Origin: an uncultured Pirellulaceae bacterium
GTDB taxonomy: Bacteria > Planctomycetota > Planctomycetia > Pirellulales > Pirellulaceae
Length of the DNA: 34,388 bases
NCBI GenBank assembly: GCA_938010615.1
Contig: CALLUY010000046.1
Coordinates: 1 to 34,388 of the forward strand
Reading direction: 5' to 3'
Of the stretch, positions 1-8,843 are shown in pieces; position 1 is the stretch's first letter, and every line of letters starts with the position of its first letter. The notes under the pieces were generated by a model. It ran no database searches. It saw nothing but the letters and a program-made list of their open reading frames with translations, and was not told where the DNA came from. The position numbers were made by a program, and so were the translations under genes.

Positions 1-456
1 CCATGCCAGAGGTTAGATTTGGTACAACGAACAGGCTGCGCCACAAGAGTCGGTCTCATGATTCGAAGTCGGGTCCGATCGCGGCTGACGTGGGGATTGG
101 CAGCGGCTTGGGCTGTGACAACCTGAAAGCTGAAGATCCTAGCAACTCAATAAACCGAAAAGCCGATCGCAATTCGATTAAGTTCAACGTATCAATATCC
201 CAATCCAAAGTAGATATTTATCCCGAGAGGGGCATTACACGGGATTGAAATTGGATTTTGCGAAATTGTATTCTTGCTCGTCTTGGCGTGTCAAATCAAT
301 ACTGCCCTCGCTCAGTTTTGATGTGCTGGCTGTTTTGGCGTGTCGCAAATGGCTGAGTCTTCTGGCAACAACGAGCAAAAATACGTCGAGCAAAATACTG
401 GATCAGGCGGGTGCTAAAAGGAATTTGGAACATTGTGATGCGATGAGAATGCTTCC
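1..456. other. left-edge stretch without a supported gene
   Basis: This stretch lies beyond the 3' end of the large (-) alpha-2-macroglobulin gene. A reading frame open to the left edge on the + strand runs to a TGA at 246-248 and could be the tail of a gene starting outside the window. It uses codons uncommon in the neighbouring genes (AGA, AGG, ATA, ACA) and shows no domain I recognise. A (-) ATG at 57-59 could also start a gene leaving the window, but only about 19 codons are visible. I see no convincing terminator for the macroglobulin gene here, nor a tRNA or a repeat. Confidence 0.4.
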
Positions 457-3400
457 CTACTCGACCGTGATCTCTACGCTCCCTGAGTGGCTGTTGAACT
501 CGGGAGCATACATGCATTGTAGCTCCGCGATTCCGGTTTCGTAGACGCCGCGGTGTTGGACTCGGACGGAGTATTCGAAGACGTAGGTGCCGCGAGGTAA
601 GTAGTCGATGAAGAAGTGGCTGGCCGTGTCCTTTGTCGATTCGTAGTACGCCAAGCCGTCCTGAAACTTATAGCGAGAAAGTACATTGACCGGCTCGGTG
701 CCGCTGCCACGATAGTCCTTGAGGTGCACGTATTCCATTGCCCGATCGACGCGGAGTTCGACTCGCATGACTAATTCGTCGCCGACTTCTACTGGGCCTT
801 TGACTTCGGAGATCACCGGACCCTTCTCCGAGTTCTTCTTGGTGTACAGGCTCTTCTTCAACGTCAGTGGAGTCCCTTCGTAAGGCTCGATCTTGCTGAC
901 GTCTTCTAGGTATTGCCAATGGACGCTGCCCCAAGCGATGCCGTCGTCGGACTTCACCATTTCGATCTGGCCCATCTCCGGCCTGATCTCGCCGCGAACA
1001 AACTTTTGTTCGTAGAATCCAGTTCCAGCTTCGATTTTCTCAGGCTTGATTTGCAACCCGCCGAGCTTCACGCTGACCAGTTTATCGGAGGCCAACAAGT
1101 CGGTGCCGCGGAGGAGCAAGCCGTAACATGCGTCCGCGGTCGCTTTGGTGGTTTTCCAATTCTGAGTTTGTTTCTGTTTCAGCAGCCAGATCTTTAGCTC
1201 CTCAACTTTCGCCTTGTCGCCGGCGACTTCATCGTAAGCTTCGATCATCAAAGCTTGTGTCTCGATCGGAGCCTTGTACCACCACCAAGACCGATCTCCT
1301 TCTCGCCAGAACATTCCCATTTCGTCCTCTTGAAGACTCCGCTCCGTCAGGCTTTTCATGATCGCAGTGGGCGTTGCAGGATCGCCGAGTCGCTTCAATG
1401 CAATCGCGACATGGCCTTGTGATTGACGATTGTTCAGGTCGACCCAATGTTTCTTTGCTTGGCCAACGAAGTAGTCGAACGCAGTCTTGTATTTGTCGTC
1501 AACCGGTTTGTCGTTGAGGAAGAAGCTGCGACCGTAGAGGTAAAGACAAATGGATTGCGAAAGATTGTTCTCTTTCAAATTGCCATGGTTCCTGATGGCT
1601 TCGTACTGTTTGTTGATCCACCAATCCAGCCGATCAAGAGACCGGATCGCCGGAGAGACATCGACGGTGGTTCCCAGATGCCGAAGTCGTCCGAATCCTG
1701 TCGTCACATAAAGCGTGATGTAATCGTTGGCTCGTCCGCCAGGGAACCATGGCCACGCACCGTCGCTCAGTTGCATTTGTTTTAGCCGATCAAGTGATCG
1801 TTTCGTTTCTGCCGTCATGCGGTTTTTGTCGAACAGGACACCGACGTCGCGACGAGCCTGACTTTCCTTTTTGCCGGCCTTCAACCACGGCGATTCGGCG
1901 ATCAAAATGTTTCGCAATTCGTCGTTCTTCTCCAGCGGACCATCGAGAGCATCGGTGCCTCGCCATTGGTCGAAAATTCTTTCGATCTTCGGATCGCTGG
2001 AAACGATGTGATGTCCAAGCGTATTCGCGTACAGCCGGTTAAACGTTTGCTCACTGCATTGATGTTGGTATTCCATCAAGTACGGCAACGACATGACTGC
2101 GTACCAAGACGGGTTGGAAGTCATCTGTACCGTCAGAGTTTGATTTTGAAGCGTGTCGCTTTTTCCAGATAACTTCAGACGTTCGAAATCAAAAGTCTTT
2201 GTTTGGTTGCCACGAATTGGCAGCGGAAGCGATTCGGTTACAAGGATTCGTTTCGAAAGAACTGGCAAGAATCCTTCTTCGCCATCGGAAACTTTCTCAG
2301 TCGCACCAATCGCCTTGTAAGTCAACGCTCCTACGAAATCAGGAACTTTGATTTTCCAGTAAAGGCTCGTCGATTGTCTGGCCGGAATCTCGAACGTCTG
2401 ATCGAGCTGCTGGTTGCCGAACGCCGCATCGACGCTTTTAGCCGTACGAGCATCTGCGAACGTCAGCCGAACAGAACCGGTTTGCGGATCGTCTGACTGG
2501 TTGGAAACTTTGACGGAGAATTCAAGCAAATCTCCCTCGCGAAGGAAACGAGGCGGATTCGGTTGGACCATCAGGTCTTTGCTCGTTGTCATCTCGTCTG
2601 TCAGAAGCGCCGACCGCAATTCGTTATCATGAGCGAAACCCATGAATTTCCATTTCGTAAGAGCTTCTGGAATTTCGAACTCGATTCGAACCGATCCATC
2701 GTCATCGACCTTCAGGTTCGGATAGAAGAACGCGGTCTCTTGCAGGTTCTTGCGAGGAGAAACGGATTTGAGGTCGACTTTCGAACCTGATGATGCGGAG
2801 CTGACGGTTCCGCCCCCAGCATCCGTTTCCACGCCAGATGAATTGGATTGACCTTTGCTCATTGAGCGACCAGCCAACCCCATCCCTGCCGCGTTCGGTG
2901 CCGGTGCCGACGCGGTATCAGCCATTTCCATTGCGGGGACTTCGCCACCACCAAGGAAACCGCGACCTCTGAATTGCATTCGCTGCATCGCATTCCGATT
3001 TGTCCAGTAATCACTCTGCCAATCAAGTCCCGTTAGGTTTGCAAAACTTCGATAGGTGCGACGGGCGTCTCGATAACTGCGGTGGCCAGAGTGAAAAGCT
3101 TGACGTCCGCTTTGTTGAAAGTTGTAGAACCGCATCGTCACCGATGTGTAGTTGCGATAAAACGCATTGAAGGCACCTATCCACTGGTGAGGGTTAAATG
3201 CATCCAGCGACGCGTCATACATGCCCGCAACCATTTCGGAAACTGTTTTTTCGGCGTTGGGGCCAGACACAACGGCCGTCCAAGTTTCTCGGCCGCCGGG
3301 TTGAAGCTTGGAAACGAAGTGCTCCCACTTAACGGTCAGCTTTTTGTTTGACCACGGGACGGTGATCGGTTGATTGACAGGGTAAAGTCGATTTTCATGA

Positions 3401-6400
3401 ACGTAGGTGATTCGGAGTTGTATTCCTCCACGATGTTTTTCTTCGATGGGAAATTTAATGACGTGCTGCGTTGCGTTGGGGTTCGTCCAGTACGATTTCA
3501 AGACCTTGCCGCGATGCTCAAGTTCCACAAACGCGCGACCAGAATCATAGCCAGTGCCCCAGACGGCAACGAATTCTTCGCCCGGTTCGACAGACTTTTG
3601 CTTCGTCTGAAAGAAGTGAGGAATCTTCGTTGCGAACTTGTCGCCCGTGAAATCGTTCACCAATAGTGGCACTTCTGTGCGGACCTTGTTGCCGGCCGGA
3701 TCAGTCGTTTCGAAAACGGCTTTGAAAGCACCCGCTTTGAGTGCGATCGTCGTTTTTGTTTCTCCTGAATCGTCGGTAGAAAGTTCCCTTTCGAGAGCAA
3801 TTGCTCCGGTTGGCCATGCATTGATTTTCGACAGGTCAGGTGTGTCGGTTTTCGGGTTGTAGCCCCAACGATATCGGTTCCCAAGAGCAACACGTTGGAC
3901 TTTTTCAGGTGGAGTCAATTCGAAGATTTTGAGGACGCCGCTGGATTTTTGGCCTTCGCCGTCCACTGTTGTGATGCTCAGTGAGAGTTCAATTTCTTCG
4001 TCCGTCGTCAACCATTGTTCTGCTGACAATTTCGCCTGTAGCGATGTGTAGCCAACGCTTGTCGTCTGGGAGGCTGAACGAGTCTCCCCGGCGGTGTCGG
4101 TAACGTCGGCGAAGACCTGATAAGTGAAAACAGGTTCACTTTCACGATCGATCGATTCATCCGGTTCGGCCGTGAATTCGATCTCAAACTTTCCGTTGGC
4201 GTCGGTTTTCATTTCACCATTGGCGATTTCCTTGGTATCGCCACGCTGCGGCACGTACCAATATCGATAGCTCCACCACGTCGGATATCGAACCGTTCGG
4301 ACGACGCGCCAGACGACTTTGGAACCGTCGACGGCCGCGCCCGTGTAAGCCGTTGCGTTGCCGGTGATCTTGACTTTTTGGCCAAGTTGAAATGCTTCGG
4401 TCGGTTTGTCAATTTCGGTAAAAAACTTTGGGCGTTTGTATTCCTCGACGCGAATCCTTGCGGTACCTGCGATCGAAGAATGGAGTCGCATCATTCCCGT
4501 TACGCGATCTCGCGGCGCCGTGAAGCTGCCAGAAAACGAGCCAAACTCGTTAGTTGTAAACTGCTTCTTTTCGACTTCCTGATTGTTGGCGTCATAAAGC
4601 CAAACGGTGAGCGTTTTGCCCGGACGGGTCGAATACTCGTTGGTGATTTGGTTGGACTGATAACAGATGCCTTTGAACTGAATCGTTTGGCCTGGACGAT
4701 AGATGGAACGGTCTGTGAAGAAGACGGTCCTTTGGTGCTTTGTAGGCGCTGAGTACCTACCGTTGTGGGTGTTTTCGACGACACCGAATGTTTGATCACC
4801 ATGAGTGATATCCAGCTTCATCAGCGCACTCTTGTTCTTAAAGATGACGAACCCGTTGGCGTCTGTCGTCGCAGTTGTTTTCGCAGATGGTCGACTGTTG
4901 CGTCCAGCGTATATCCATTTCGCGCTCTCGACGGTAACGCCCTCTAGCGGCTTTCCGTCGATGGCATTAACAACCTGAACCTCGAACTGACTTTCCCCGA
5001 CCGAACGACGTGCAATCATGGCGAGTTTGCTAATCCAGACTTCGGCCATTGAAATCGATTTGTATTTTTCATCACGAGTCGCTTGGTCAAACGTTCCGTC
5101 ATTGCTGGAAAGCAGGATGTAGCAACCAGATTTGAGGTCGAGTTTGTCTTTATCGACCAATATCGATTCAGTGCGTGGTTTGAAGTCATCTGTCGAGGGC
5201 AACTCAACGGACCACTCTTTGAGAGTCTTGGAATTCAGAATGGCCTTCATGTTTTCATTGTGTGAACGCTGCGGTGTTCGAAATCGTCCCCAGTCTTTCC
5301 AATTCCGGTAATCAAATTCGACTAGCCGAAACCAAACTTTGTTCACATTCTGATATCGGACATCAACTCGAACGTCGTCTCCGTTCCAAACCCGTTCCGT
5401 GACGATATTCAAGAATTTAGTTTCAATTTCGTTGAGCACATTTTGGCATTGTTTCGCCCCAATCGAATTCGGAAATCGAGCGATGCCTTGCTCCGCGAAT
5501 TTTTTGGCTTCGACGAAATCGGATTCGTCAGCCTTGATCGCCATTGCCAACGATGCCAACGCGATCGAGCTCAACGGATGCGTGACGTTCTGGTCACAGA
5601 ATCGTTTCAATGCCGCACGGTATCGAACGTTTGCTTCTTCTCCTTTGGCGATAGAACGTCCAAACCGAAGCCGCATTAACTCAGCGTCGAGGTAAGCAGT
5701 CGGATCTTTGTCCAAGGCATGGGATTGCAACAACTCCTGCAGCAAAGCGACCGCTTTGAGTTGGTAAGAATCGTCGTCAGTCGTTTCAGGATTCCATCTG
5801 AGGAACTCAGCGGTCGCGGCAAAGATTGGCGAATCGGCGCCAACTTGAAACGCGTCCTGTTGACGAATGAACTGTTCATCGAGCGAATAAAATTGCAACG
5901 CTCGGAAGGCAAGGAAGTCATAGAGCGTGGGGCGATGTTCGTCGGAAACGTTCCCTTTGGTCAACAGCTTGTCGTAGGTGGCGATTGGAATCTTTTGCAA
6001 ATCCTCTTTCGACGCAAGAGCCTCTGTGAACAGTTTGTCAATTTCGCCCAGCAGTCTGGCCAGATCCCACATTGCAAAATCGTCGCCCGGTTCAGATGCC
6101 GTTTGAGACCGCTGTTGGAATCGCCATCGATTCTGTTGATAGTACATGAAAAAGTACTCAGCCAACATCGTCTTCAGCACTGGCTTCATTTGCTCAGGAG
6201 CATCCGGTATCGCGACGCGTAGTTGCTTGATGACGTACGGATAAACCGGTTGATTGACCTGACCTTCGATCAAAAAACGAGAGCACAAAGCCAGTGTCGC
6301 TTCAGGCCACGCTTCGTCAGCGACGGCACTTTTCTGAATCTCTTTCAAGCCAGCGATCGCCGATTTCGGCAAGCGATTTTGCTGATCGCTCTGAACTTTA

Positions 6401-6543
6401 TTCCACAGCTGTAGCCGATCTTCGTCTTCGAGCCAAGAATCACCAAGGGATCCATTTTCGCTCGCCAGCAGAAAGTTACCTGCGAAGAGGCAACCGGTCA
6501 GTAGAGAAAGAAACAGAACAAGGAAACTGATCAAACGGATCAT
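457..6543 (-). CDS. large lipoprotein alpha-2-macroglobulin family protein with thioester motif
   Basis: The product (2028 residues from the ATG at 6543) is a bacterial alpha-2-macroglobulin, a periplasmic protease trap thought to capture attacking proteases through a reactive thioester. A hydrophobic N-terminus ends in the lipobox LLTGC (Cys18), so lipid anchoring is likely. About 400 N-terminal residues look helical and repeat-like. They are followed by macroglobulin/MG2-type beta domains (roughly 580-1000), a Gly/Ala/Ser-rich stretch near 1190-1250 that could serve as bait or linker, the conserved A2M segment, and the thioester motif C-S-E-Q with Cys near residue 1496, then the thioester helical domain and a C-terminal beta domain. 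The frame extends to a TTG at 6564, but the ATG gives a proper signal peptide and has AAGG upstream. It is longer than typical bacterial members (about 1500-1700 residues). The usual partner gene pbpC is not in the window. Confidence 0.93.
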   Translation of the reverse strand: MIRLISFLVLFLSLLTGCLFAGNFLLASENGSLGDSWLEDEDRLQLWNKVQSDQQNRLPKSAIAGLKEIQKSAVADEAWPEATLALCSRFLIEGQVNQPVYPYVIKQLRVAIPDAPEQMKPVLKTMLAEYFFMYYQQNRWRFQQRSQTASEPGDDFAMWDLARLLGEIDKLFTEALASKEDLQKIPIATYDKLLTKGNVSDEHRPTLYDFLAFRALQFYSLDEQFIRQQDAFQVGADSPIFAATAEFLRWNPETTDDDSYQLKAVALLQELLQSHALDKDPTAYLDAELMRLRFGRSIAKGEEANVRYRAALKRFCDQNVTHPLSSIALASLAMAIKADESDFVEAKKFAEQGIARFPNSIGAKQCQNVLNEIETKFLNIVTERVWNGDDVRVDVRYQNVNKVWFRLVEFDYRNWKDWGRFRTPQRSHNENMKAILNSKTLKEWSVELPSTDDFKPRTESILVDKDKLDLKSGCYILLSSNDGTFDQATRDEKYKSISMAEVWISKLAMIARRSVGESQFEVQVVNAIDGKPLEGVTVESAKWIYAGRNSRPSAKTTATTDANGFVIFKNKSALMKLDITHGDQTFGVVENTHNGRYSAPTKHQRTVFFTDRSIYRPGQTIQFKGICYQSNQITNEYSTRPGKTLTVWLYDANNQEVEKKQFTTNEFGSFSGSFTAPRDRVTGMMRLHSSIAGTARIRVEEYKRPKFFTEIDKPTEAFQLGQKVKITGNATAYTGAAVDGSKVVWRVVRTVRYPTWWSYRYWYVPQRGDTKEIANGEMKTDANGKFEIEFTAEPDESIDRESEPVFTYQVFADVTDTAGETRSASQTTSVGYTSLQAKLSAEQWLTTDEEIELSLSITTVDGEGQKSSGVLKIFELTPPEKVQRVALGNRYRWGYNPKTDTPDLSKINAWPTGAIALERELSTDDSGETKTTIALKAGAFKAVFETTDPAGNKVRTEVPLLVNDFTGDKFATKIPHFFQTKQKSVEPGEEFVAVWGTGYDSGRAFVELEHRGKVLKSYWTNPNATQHVIKFPIEEKHRGGIQLRITYVHENRLYPVNQPITVPWSNKKLTVKWEHFVSKLQPGGRETWTAVVSGPNAEKTVSEMVAGMYDASLDAFNPHQWIGAFNAFYRNYTSVTMRFYNFQQSGRQAFHSGHRSYRDARRTYRSFANLTGLDWQSDYWTNRNAMQRMQFRGRGFLGGGEVPAMEMADTASAPAPNAAGMGLAGRSMSKGQSNSSGVETDAGGGTVSSASSGSKVDLKSVSPRKNLQETAFFYPNLKVDDDGSVRIEFEIPEALTKWKFMGFAHDNELRSALLTDEMTTSKDLMVQPNPPRFLREGDLLEFSVKVSNQSDDPQTGSVRLTFADARTAKSVDAAFGNQQLDQTFEIPARQSTSLYWKIKVPDFVGALTYKAIGATEKVSDGEEGFLPVLSKRILVTESLPLPIRGNQTKTFDFERLKLSGKSDTLQNQTLTVQMTSNPSWYAVMSLPYLMEYQHQCSEQTFNRLYANTLGHHIVSSDPKIERIFDQWRGTDALDGPLEKNDELRNILIAESPWLKAGKKESQARRDVGVLFDKNRMTAETKRSLDRLKQMQLSDGAWPWFPGGRANDYITLYVTTGFGRLRHLGTTVDVSPAIRSLDRLDWWINKQYEAIRNHGNLKENNLSQSICLYLYGRSFFLNDKPVDDKYKTAFDYFVGQAKKHWVDLNNRQSQGHVAIALKRLGDPATPTAIMKSLTERSLQEDEMGMFWREGDRSWWWYKAPIETQALMIEAYDEVAGDKAKVEELKIWLLKQKQTQNWKTTKATADACYGLLLRGTDLLASDKLVSVKLGGLQIKPEKIEAGTGFYEQKFVRGEIRPEMGQIEMVKSDDGIAWGSVHWQYLEDVSKIEPYEGTPLTLKKSLYTKKNSEKGPVISEVKGPVEVGDELVMRVELRVDRAMEYVHLKDYRGSGTEPVNVLSRYKFQDGLAYYESTKDTASHFFIDYLPRGTYVFEYSVRVQHRGVYETGIAELQCMYAPEFNSHSGSVEITVE

Positions 6544-6650
6544 GTTGGCGACCTTAAGCGACAAGTGTTGTGTCCAACCCTATCGGAATGGATATCGCTT
6601 TGTGACGCAACATGAGTCGCTCGAGTTCCCGGATATTCTCGCACTCCAAT

Positions 6651-6701
6651 GAAAATAAGCCATCCTTCGGACACGTCGGAGGTGTATCGGAAGGATGGCT
6701 T
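6651..6701 (-). terminator. hairpin terminator after the small membrane protein gene
   Basis: AAGCCATCCTTC (6657-6668) and GAAGGATGGCTT (6690-6701) form a perfect 12-bp stem. The loop contains a second short inverted repeat (ACAC/GTGT). On the - strand the stem is followed by TATTTTC. It sits just downstream of the 77-codon gene and just upstream of the macroglobulin gene, so it should separate the two transcripts. The loop (CGGACACGTCGGAGG) resembles the hairpin repeats at 19347 and 28991. Confidence 0.7.
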
Positions 6702-6741
6702 GATTTGCAGCAGCGATTTTGGTGCCGGTGGGCGAAATCAG

Positions 6742-6975
6742 TTAGGCGAACTTGTAGTTTGTGATCTGGTGGAACGTGGCCTCGAAGGTTGGAAGCCACA
6801 TTGGCATGGTTTTGATCGCGTAGAATGCGGCTACTGAAGCAAGGATTACGATCGTGCAGTTAACGAACATGTTTTTGATCGTATGATTGGCTTGCATGCG
6901 AGCCATTTTCTTGTCGGCAAGTAAAGCAGCCGTGAAGTACTTTTCGGAATCAAGAGTTTGGTAAGTTTTAGACAT
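6742..6975 (-). CDS. small single-span membrane protein
   Basis: This is a 77-residue protein with a polar, charged N-terminal half (residues 1-33) and one strongly hydrophobic segment (about 36-58), followed by a short amphipathic tail. I recognise no family. It is supported as a gene by its own ATG, a terminator hairpin directly downstream, and its position alone between the macroglobulin gene and a divergent SDR gene. The ribosome binding site is weak. A role at the inner membrane is inferred from the hydrophobic segment only. Confidence 0.6.
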   Translation of the reverse strand: MSKTYQTLDSEKYFTAALLADKKMARMQANHTIKNMFVNCTIVILASVAAFYAIKTMPMWLPTFEATFHQITNYKFA

Positions 6976-7110
6976 GGTATTCGCTCAGTCGGAGTTTGTG
7001 TTTCGCCGTCGGAAGGCTGTTGGTAACGAGTAAAGCAATGCCCATGCCAAATAGATCCGTGCGGCAAAAACCACGGTTTCGGCAACGCTAGTTTATTCTG
7101 ATGCCTAAAC

Positions 7111-7128
7111 GCAACATCCGGATGTTGC
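7111..7128. promoter_or_regulatory. 18-bp perfect palindrome in divergent intergenic region
   Basis: GCAACATCCGGATGTTGC is a perfect 18-bp palindrome in the 256-bp gap between the (-) small membrane protein gene and the (+) SDR gene. Its length and divergent setting fit a dimeric regulator's operator. No T-run follows on either strand, so it is not a terminator. The regulator is unknown. Confidence 0.4.
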
Positions 7129-7231
7129 AGTTAAAGCACACGCGATGGGTTTTCGCATCGATCGTTAAGGCTTGTTCACTCGAACGTGATCGAATACCGT
7201 TTCGGATCTTTCTTTCCTTTACGATTAACCA

Positions 7232-8017
7232 GTGTCTAACTCTCTCCATAACAAAACAGCCGTCGTCACCGGCTCCTCTTCGGGGATCGGTCGAGCGATC
7301 GCCGTTGCGCTGGCTAAGCAAGGAGCAAACGTTGCCTTGCACGGACGCGCGCCGTCGGATCGAATCGCAAGCGTCGCTGCCGAAGTCGCCGCGACCGGAG
7401 TCAAGACCACGAATCTTTTCGCTGACTTCGCCACGATTGAATCTTGGGAAGGGTTCGTCTCTGAAGCTTGGGATTGGAATGATGGCGTCGATATCTGGAT
7501 CAATAATGCGGGCGGCGATGTGCTGACCGGCCAGTGGAAGGATCAGGGCCTTGAGCAGAAACTGGACTATCTGTTCGAAGTTGATGTCAAGGCAACGTTG
7601 ATGCTCTCGAGGGCAATCGGATCCAAGATGGCCGAACGTGAATCAAGCGGCAACGGAGGTTCTTCGATTATCAACATCGGTTGGGATCAGGCGGCTCAAG
7701 GGATGGCGGGTGAGAGTGGTGAACTGTTCGCGACGACCAAAGGAGCGATCATGGCGATGACGAAAAGTCTTGCTCAGTCGTTGGCGCCGGAAGTTCGCGT
7801 CAACTGCATCGCTCCCGGATGGATTCAGACACAATGGGGCGAAACGGCAAGCGATGCTTGGCAAGCCCGAGCAACGGGGGATGCATTGATGGGACGTTGG
7901 GGGCAGCCAGAAGACATTGCAGCAGCTGCCGTTTTCCTCGCCAGTGATTCCGCCAGTTTCGTGTCGGGACAAGTGTTACCAGTCAACGGTGGATTTCGAT
8001 TTAACAAAGAAGATTGA
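7232..8017 (+). CDS. SDR-fold protein lacking the usual catalytic Ser and Tyr
   Basis: This 261-residue protein has a classical short-chain dehydrogenase/reductase fold: the nucleotide-binding turn TGSSSGIG (13-20), the NNAG element (INNAGG, about 90-95), and the C-terminal PGW segment after the active-site helix. The usual Y-x-x-x-K reads F-A-T-T-K (Phe166, Lys170), and the strand that normally ends in the catalytic Ser reads N-I-G-W. NAD(P) binding is likely, but standard SDR catalysis is doubtful. It may be a pseudo-enzyme or use a different mechanism. The start is a GTG with no clear Shine-Dalgarno. It ends 15 bp before the esterase gene, so the two are probably co-transcribed. Confidence 0.88.
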   Translation: MSNSLHNKTAVVTGSSSGIGRAIAVALAKQGANVALHGRAPSDRIASVAAEVAATGVKTTNLFADFATIESWEGFVSEAWDWNDGVDIWINNAGGDVLTGQWKDQGLEQKLDYLFEVDVKATLMLSRAIGSKMAERESSGNGGSSIINIGWDQAAQGMAGESGELFATTKGAIMAMTKSLAQSLAPEVRVNCIAPGWIQTQWGETASDAWQARATGDALMGRWGQPEDIAAAAVFLASDSASFVSGQVLPVNGGFRFNKED

Positions 8018-8032
8018 GCTGAAGAACGAAGT

Positions 8033-8752
8033 ATGAACACGTCAAAAATTAAAGTCGGAGAACTTGATGTCGCTCTCGTCAAAGGGACTGACAAGCCGAA
8101 AGCTGCCGTGATTCTGTGTCATGGGTTCGGCGCTGGTGGTGACGATCTGGTTTCGATCGCTGAGGAAATGGTGAAGGTTGATGCGAACTTCAAGGAAGTC
8201 GCATTTCTGTTTCCAGTTGCGCCGATCAGCATGGGAACCGAATTTGGATTTGAATCTCGAGCCTGGTGGATGATCGATGTCGACAAAATTCAACAGTTGG
8301 CGGAGAAAGGCAAGTTTCGCGATCTAAGAAAAGAATCTCCAGAGGAACTGCCAAACTGCAACAAGTTGATCGTTGATGTGATCGAACATGCGTGCTCGGA
8401 GTTTGAGATTCCCCATTCTCAAATTGTGATTGGCGGGTTCTCTCAAGGAGCAATGTTGACGACGGATGTTGCGTTGTCGTTCAGCAAACAGCTTGGCGGT
8501 TTGGTCGTCTGGTCAGGCACCCTGCTCTGTGAAGACAAATGGGATTCGCTGATGGGTAACGTGGAATTTCCCGTTTACCAATCTCACGGAACACTGGATC
8601 CAATTTTGCCTTTCGATAACGCGGTGGCACTGTGCAACCTGTTCGCGGATGCGAAAGTCGACATCGACTTCACGGAATTCGAAGGTCCGCACACGATTCC
8701 GGTCAGCGGAATGATGGGTGCGATGAAAATGATTCGCAAAGCGGTTCTTTAG
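8033..8752 (+). CDS. carboxylesterase/phospholipase, Abhydrolase_2 family
   Basis: This is a 239-residue alpha/beta hydrolase of the carboxylesterase/lysophospholipase (Abhydrolase_2) type, about the usual length. An oxyanion-hole loop (CHGFGAGGDD, near 26-35) is followed by the nucleophile elbow G-F-S-Q-G (Ser137), an acid in GTLDPILP (Asp189) and a histidine in GPHTIP (His220), so the catalytic triad is complete. There is no signal peptide, so it is probably cytoplasmic. It follows the SDR-like gene by 15 bp. The natural substrate is unknown. Soluble esterases of this family cleave short acyl esters, thioesters or lysophospholipids. Confidence 0.88.
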   Translation: MNTSKIKVGELDVALVKGTDKPKAAVILCHGFGAGGDDLVSIAEEMVKVDANFKEVAFLFPVAPISMGTEFGFESRAWWMIDVDKIQQLAEKGKFRDLRKESPEELPNCNKLIVDVIEHACSEFEIPHSQIVIGGFSQGAMLTTDVALSFSKQLGGLVVWSGTLLCEDKWDSLMGNVEFPVYQSHGTLDPILPFDNAVALCNLFADAKVDIDFTEFEGPHTIPVSGMMGAMKMIRKAVL

Positions 8753-8775
8753 GAGTGCGACATAAGTTGTAGTCG

Positions 8776-8817
8776 TTGAGTTTTCTTGCGATTTGGCATA
8801 TTCTGGTGCCGCAAGAA
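8776..8817 (+). promoter_or_regulatory. candidate promoter with flanking inverted repeat upstream of the CrtI-like/fabZ/fabI operon
   Basis: TTGAGT (8776-8781) and TATTCT (8799-8804) are separated by 17 bp, a plausible sigma-70-type pair. A perfect 8-bp inverted repeat, TTCTTGCG (8783-8790) and CGCAAGAA (8810-8817), brackets the -10 element. It could be an operator or a hairpin at the transcript start. The ATG of the next gene lies 27 bp past the repeat. Confidence 0.4.
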
Positions 8818-8843
8818 TTTACTCTCACTCAACCCACACTGAT

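Noticed and set aside
5719..6222. 167-codon + strand frame inside the macroglobulin gene
   Set aside because: It is antisense to the N-terminal region of the macroglobulin and has no support of its own.
8795..8811. Sigma-54 type promoter (TGGCAT...GGTGC) upstream of the CrtI-like gene
   Set aside because: The GG-to-GC spacing is one base too long and the -12 element lacks TTGC. The sigma-70-like pair fits better.
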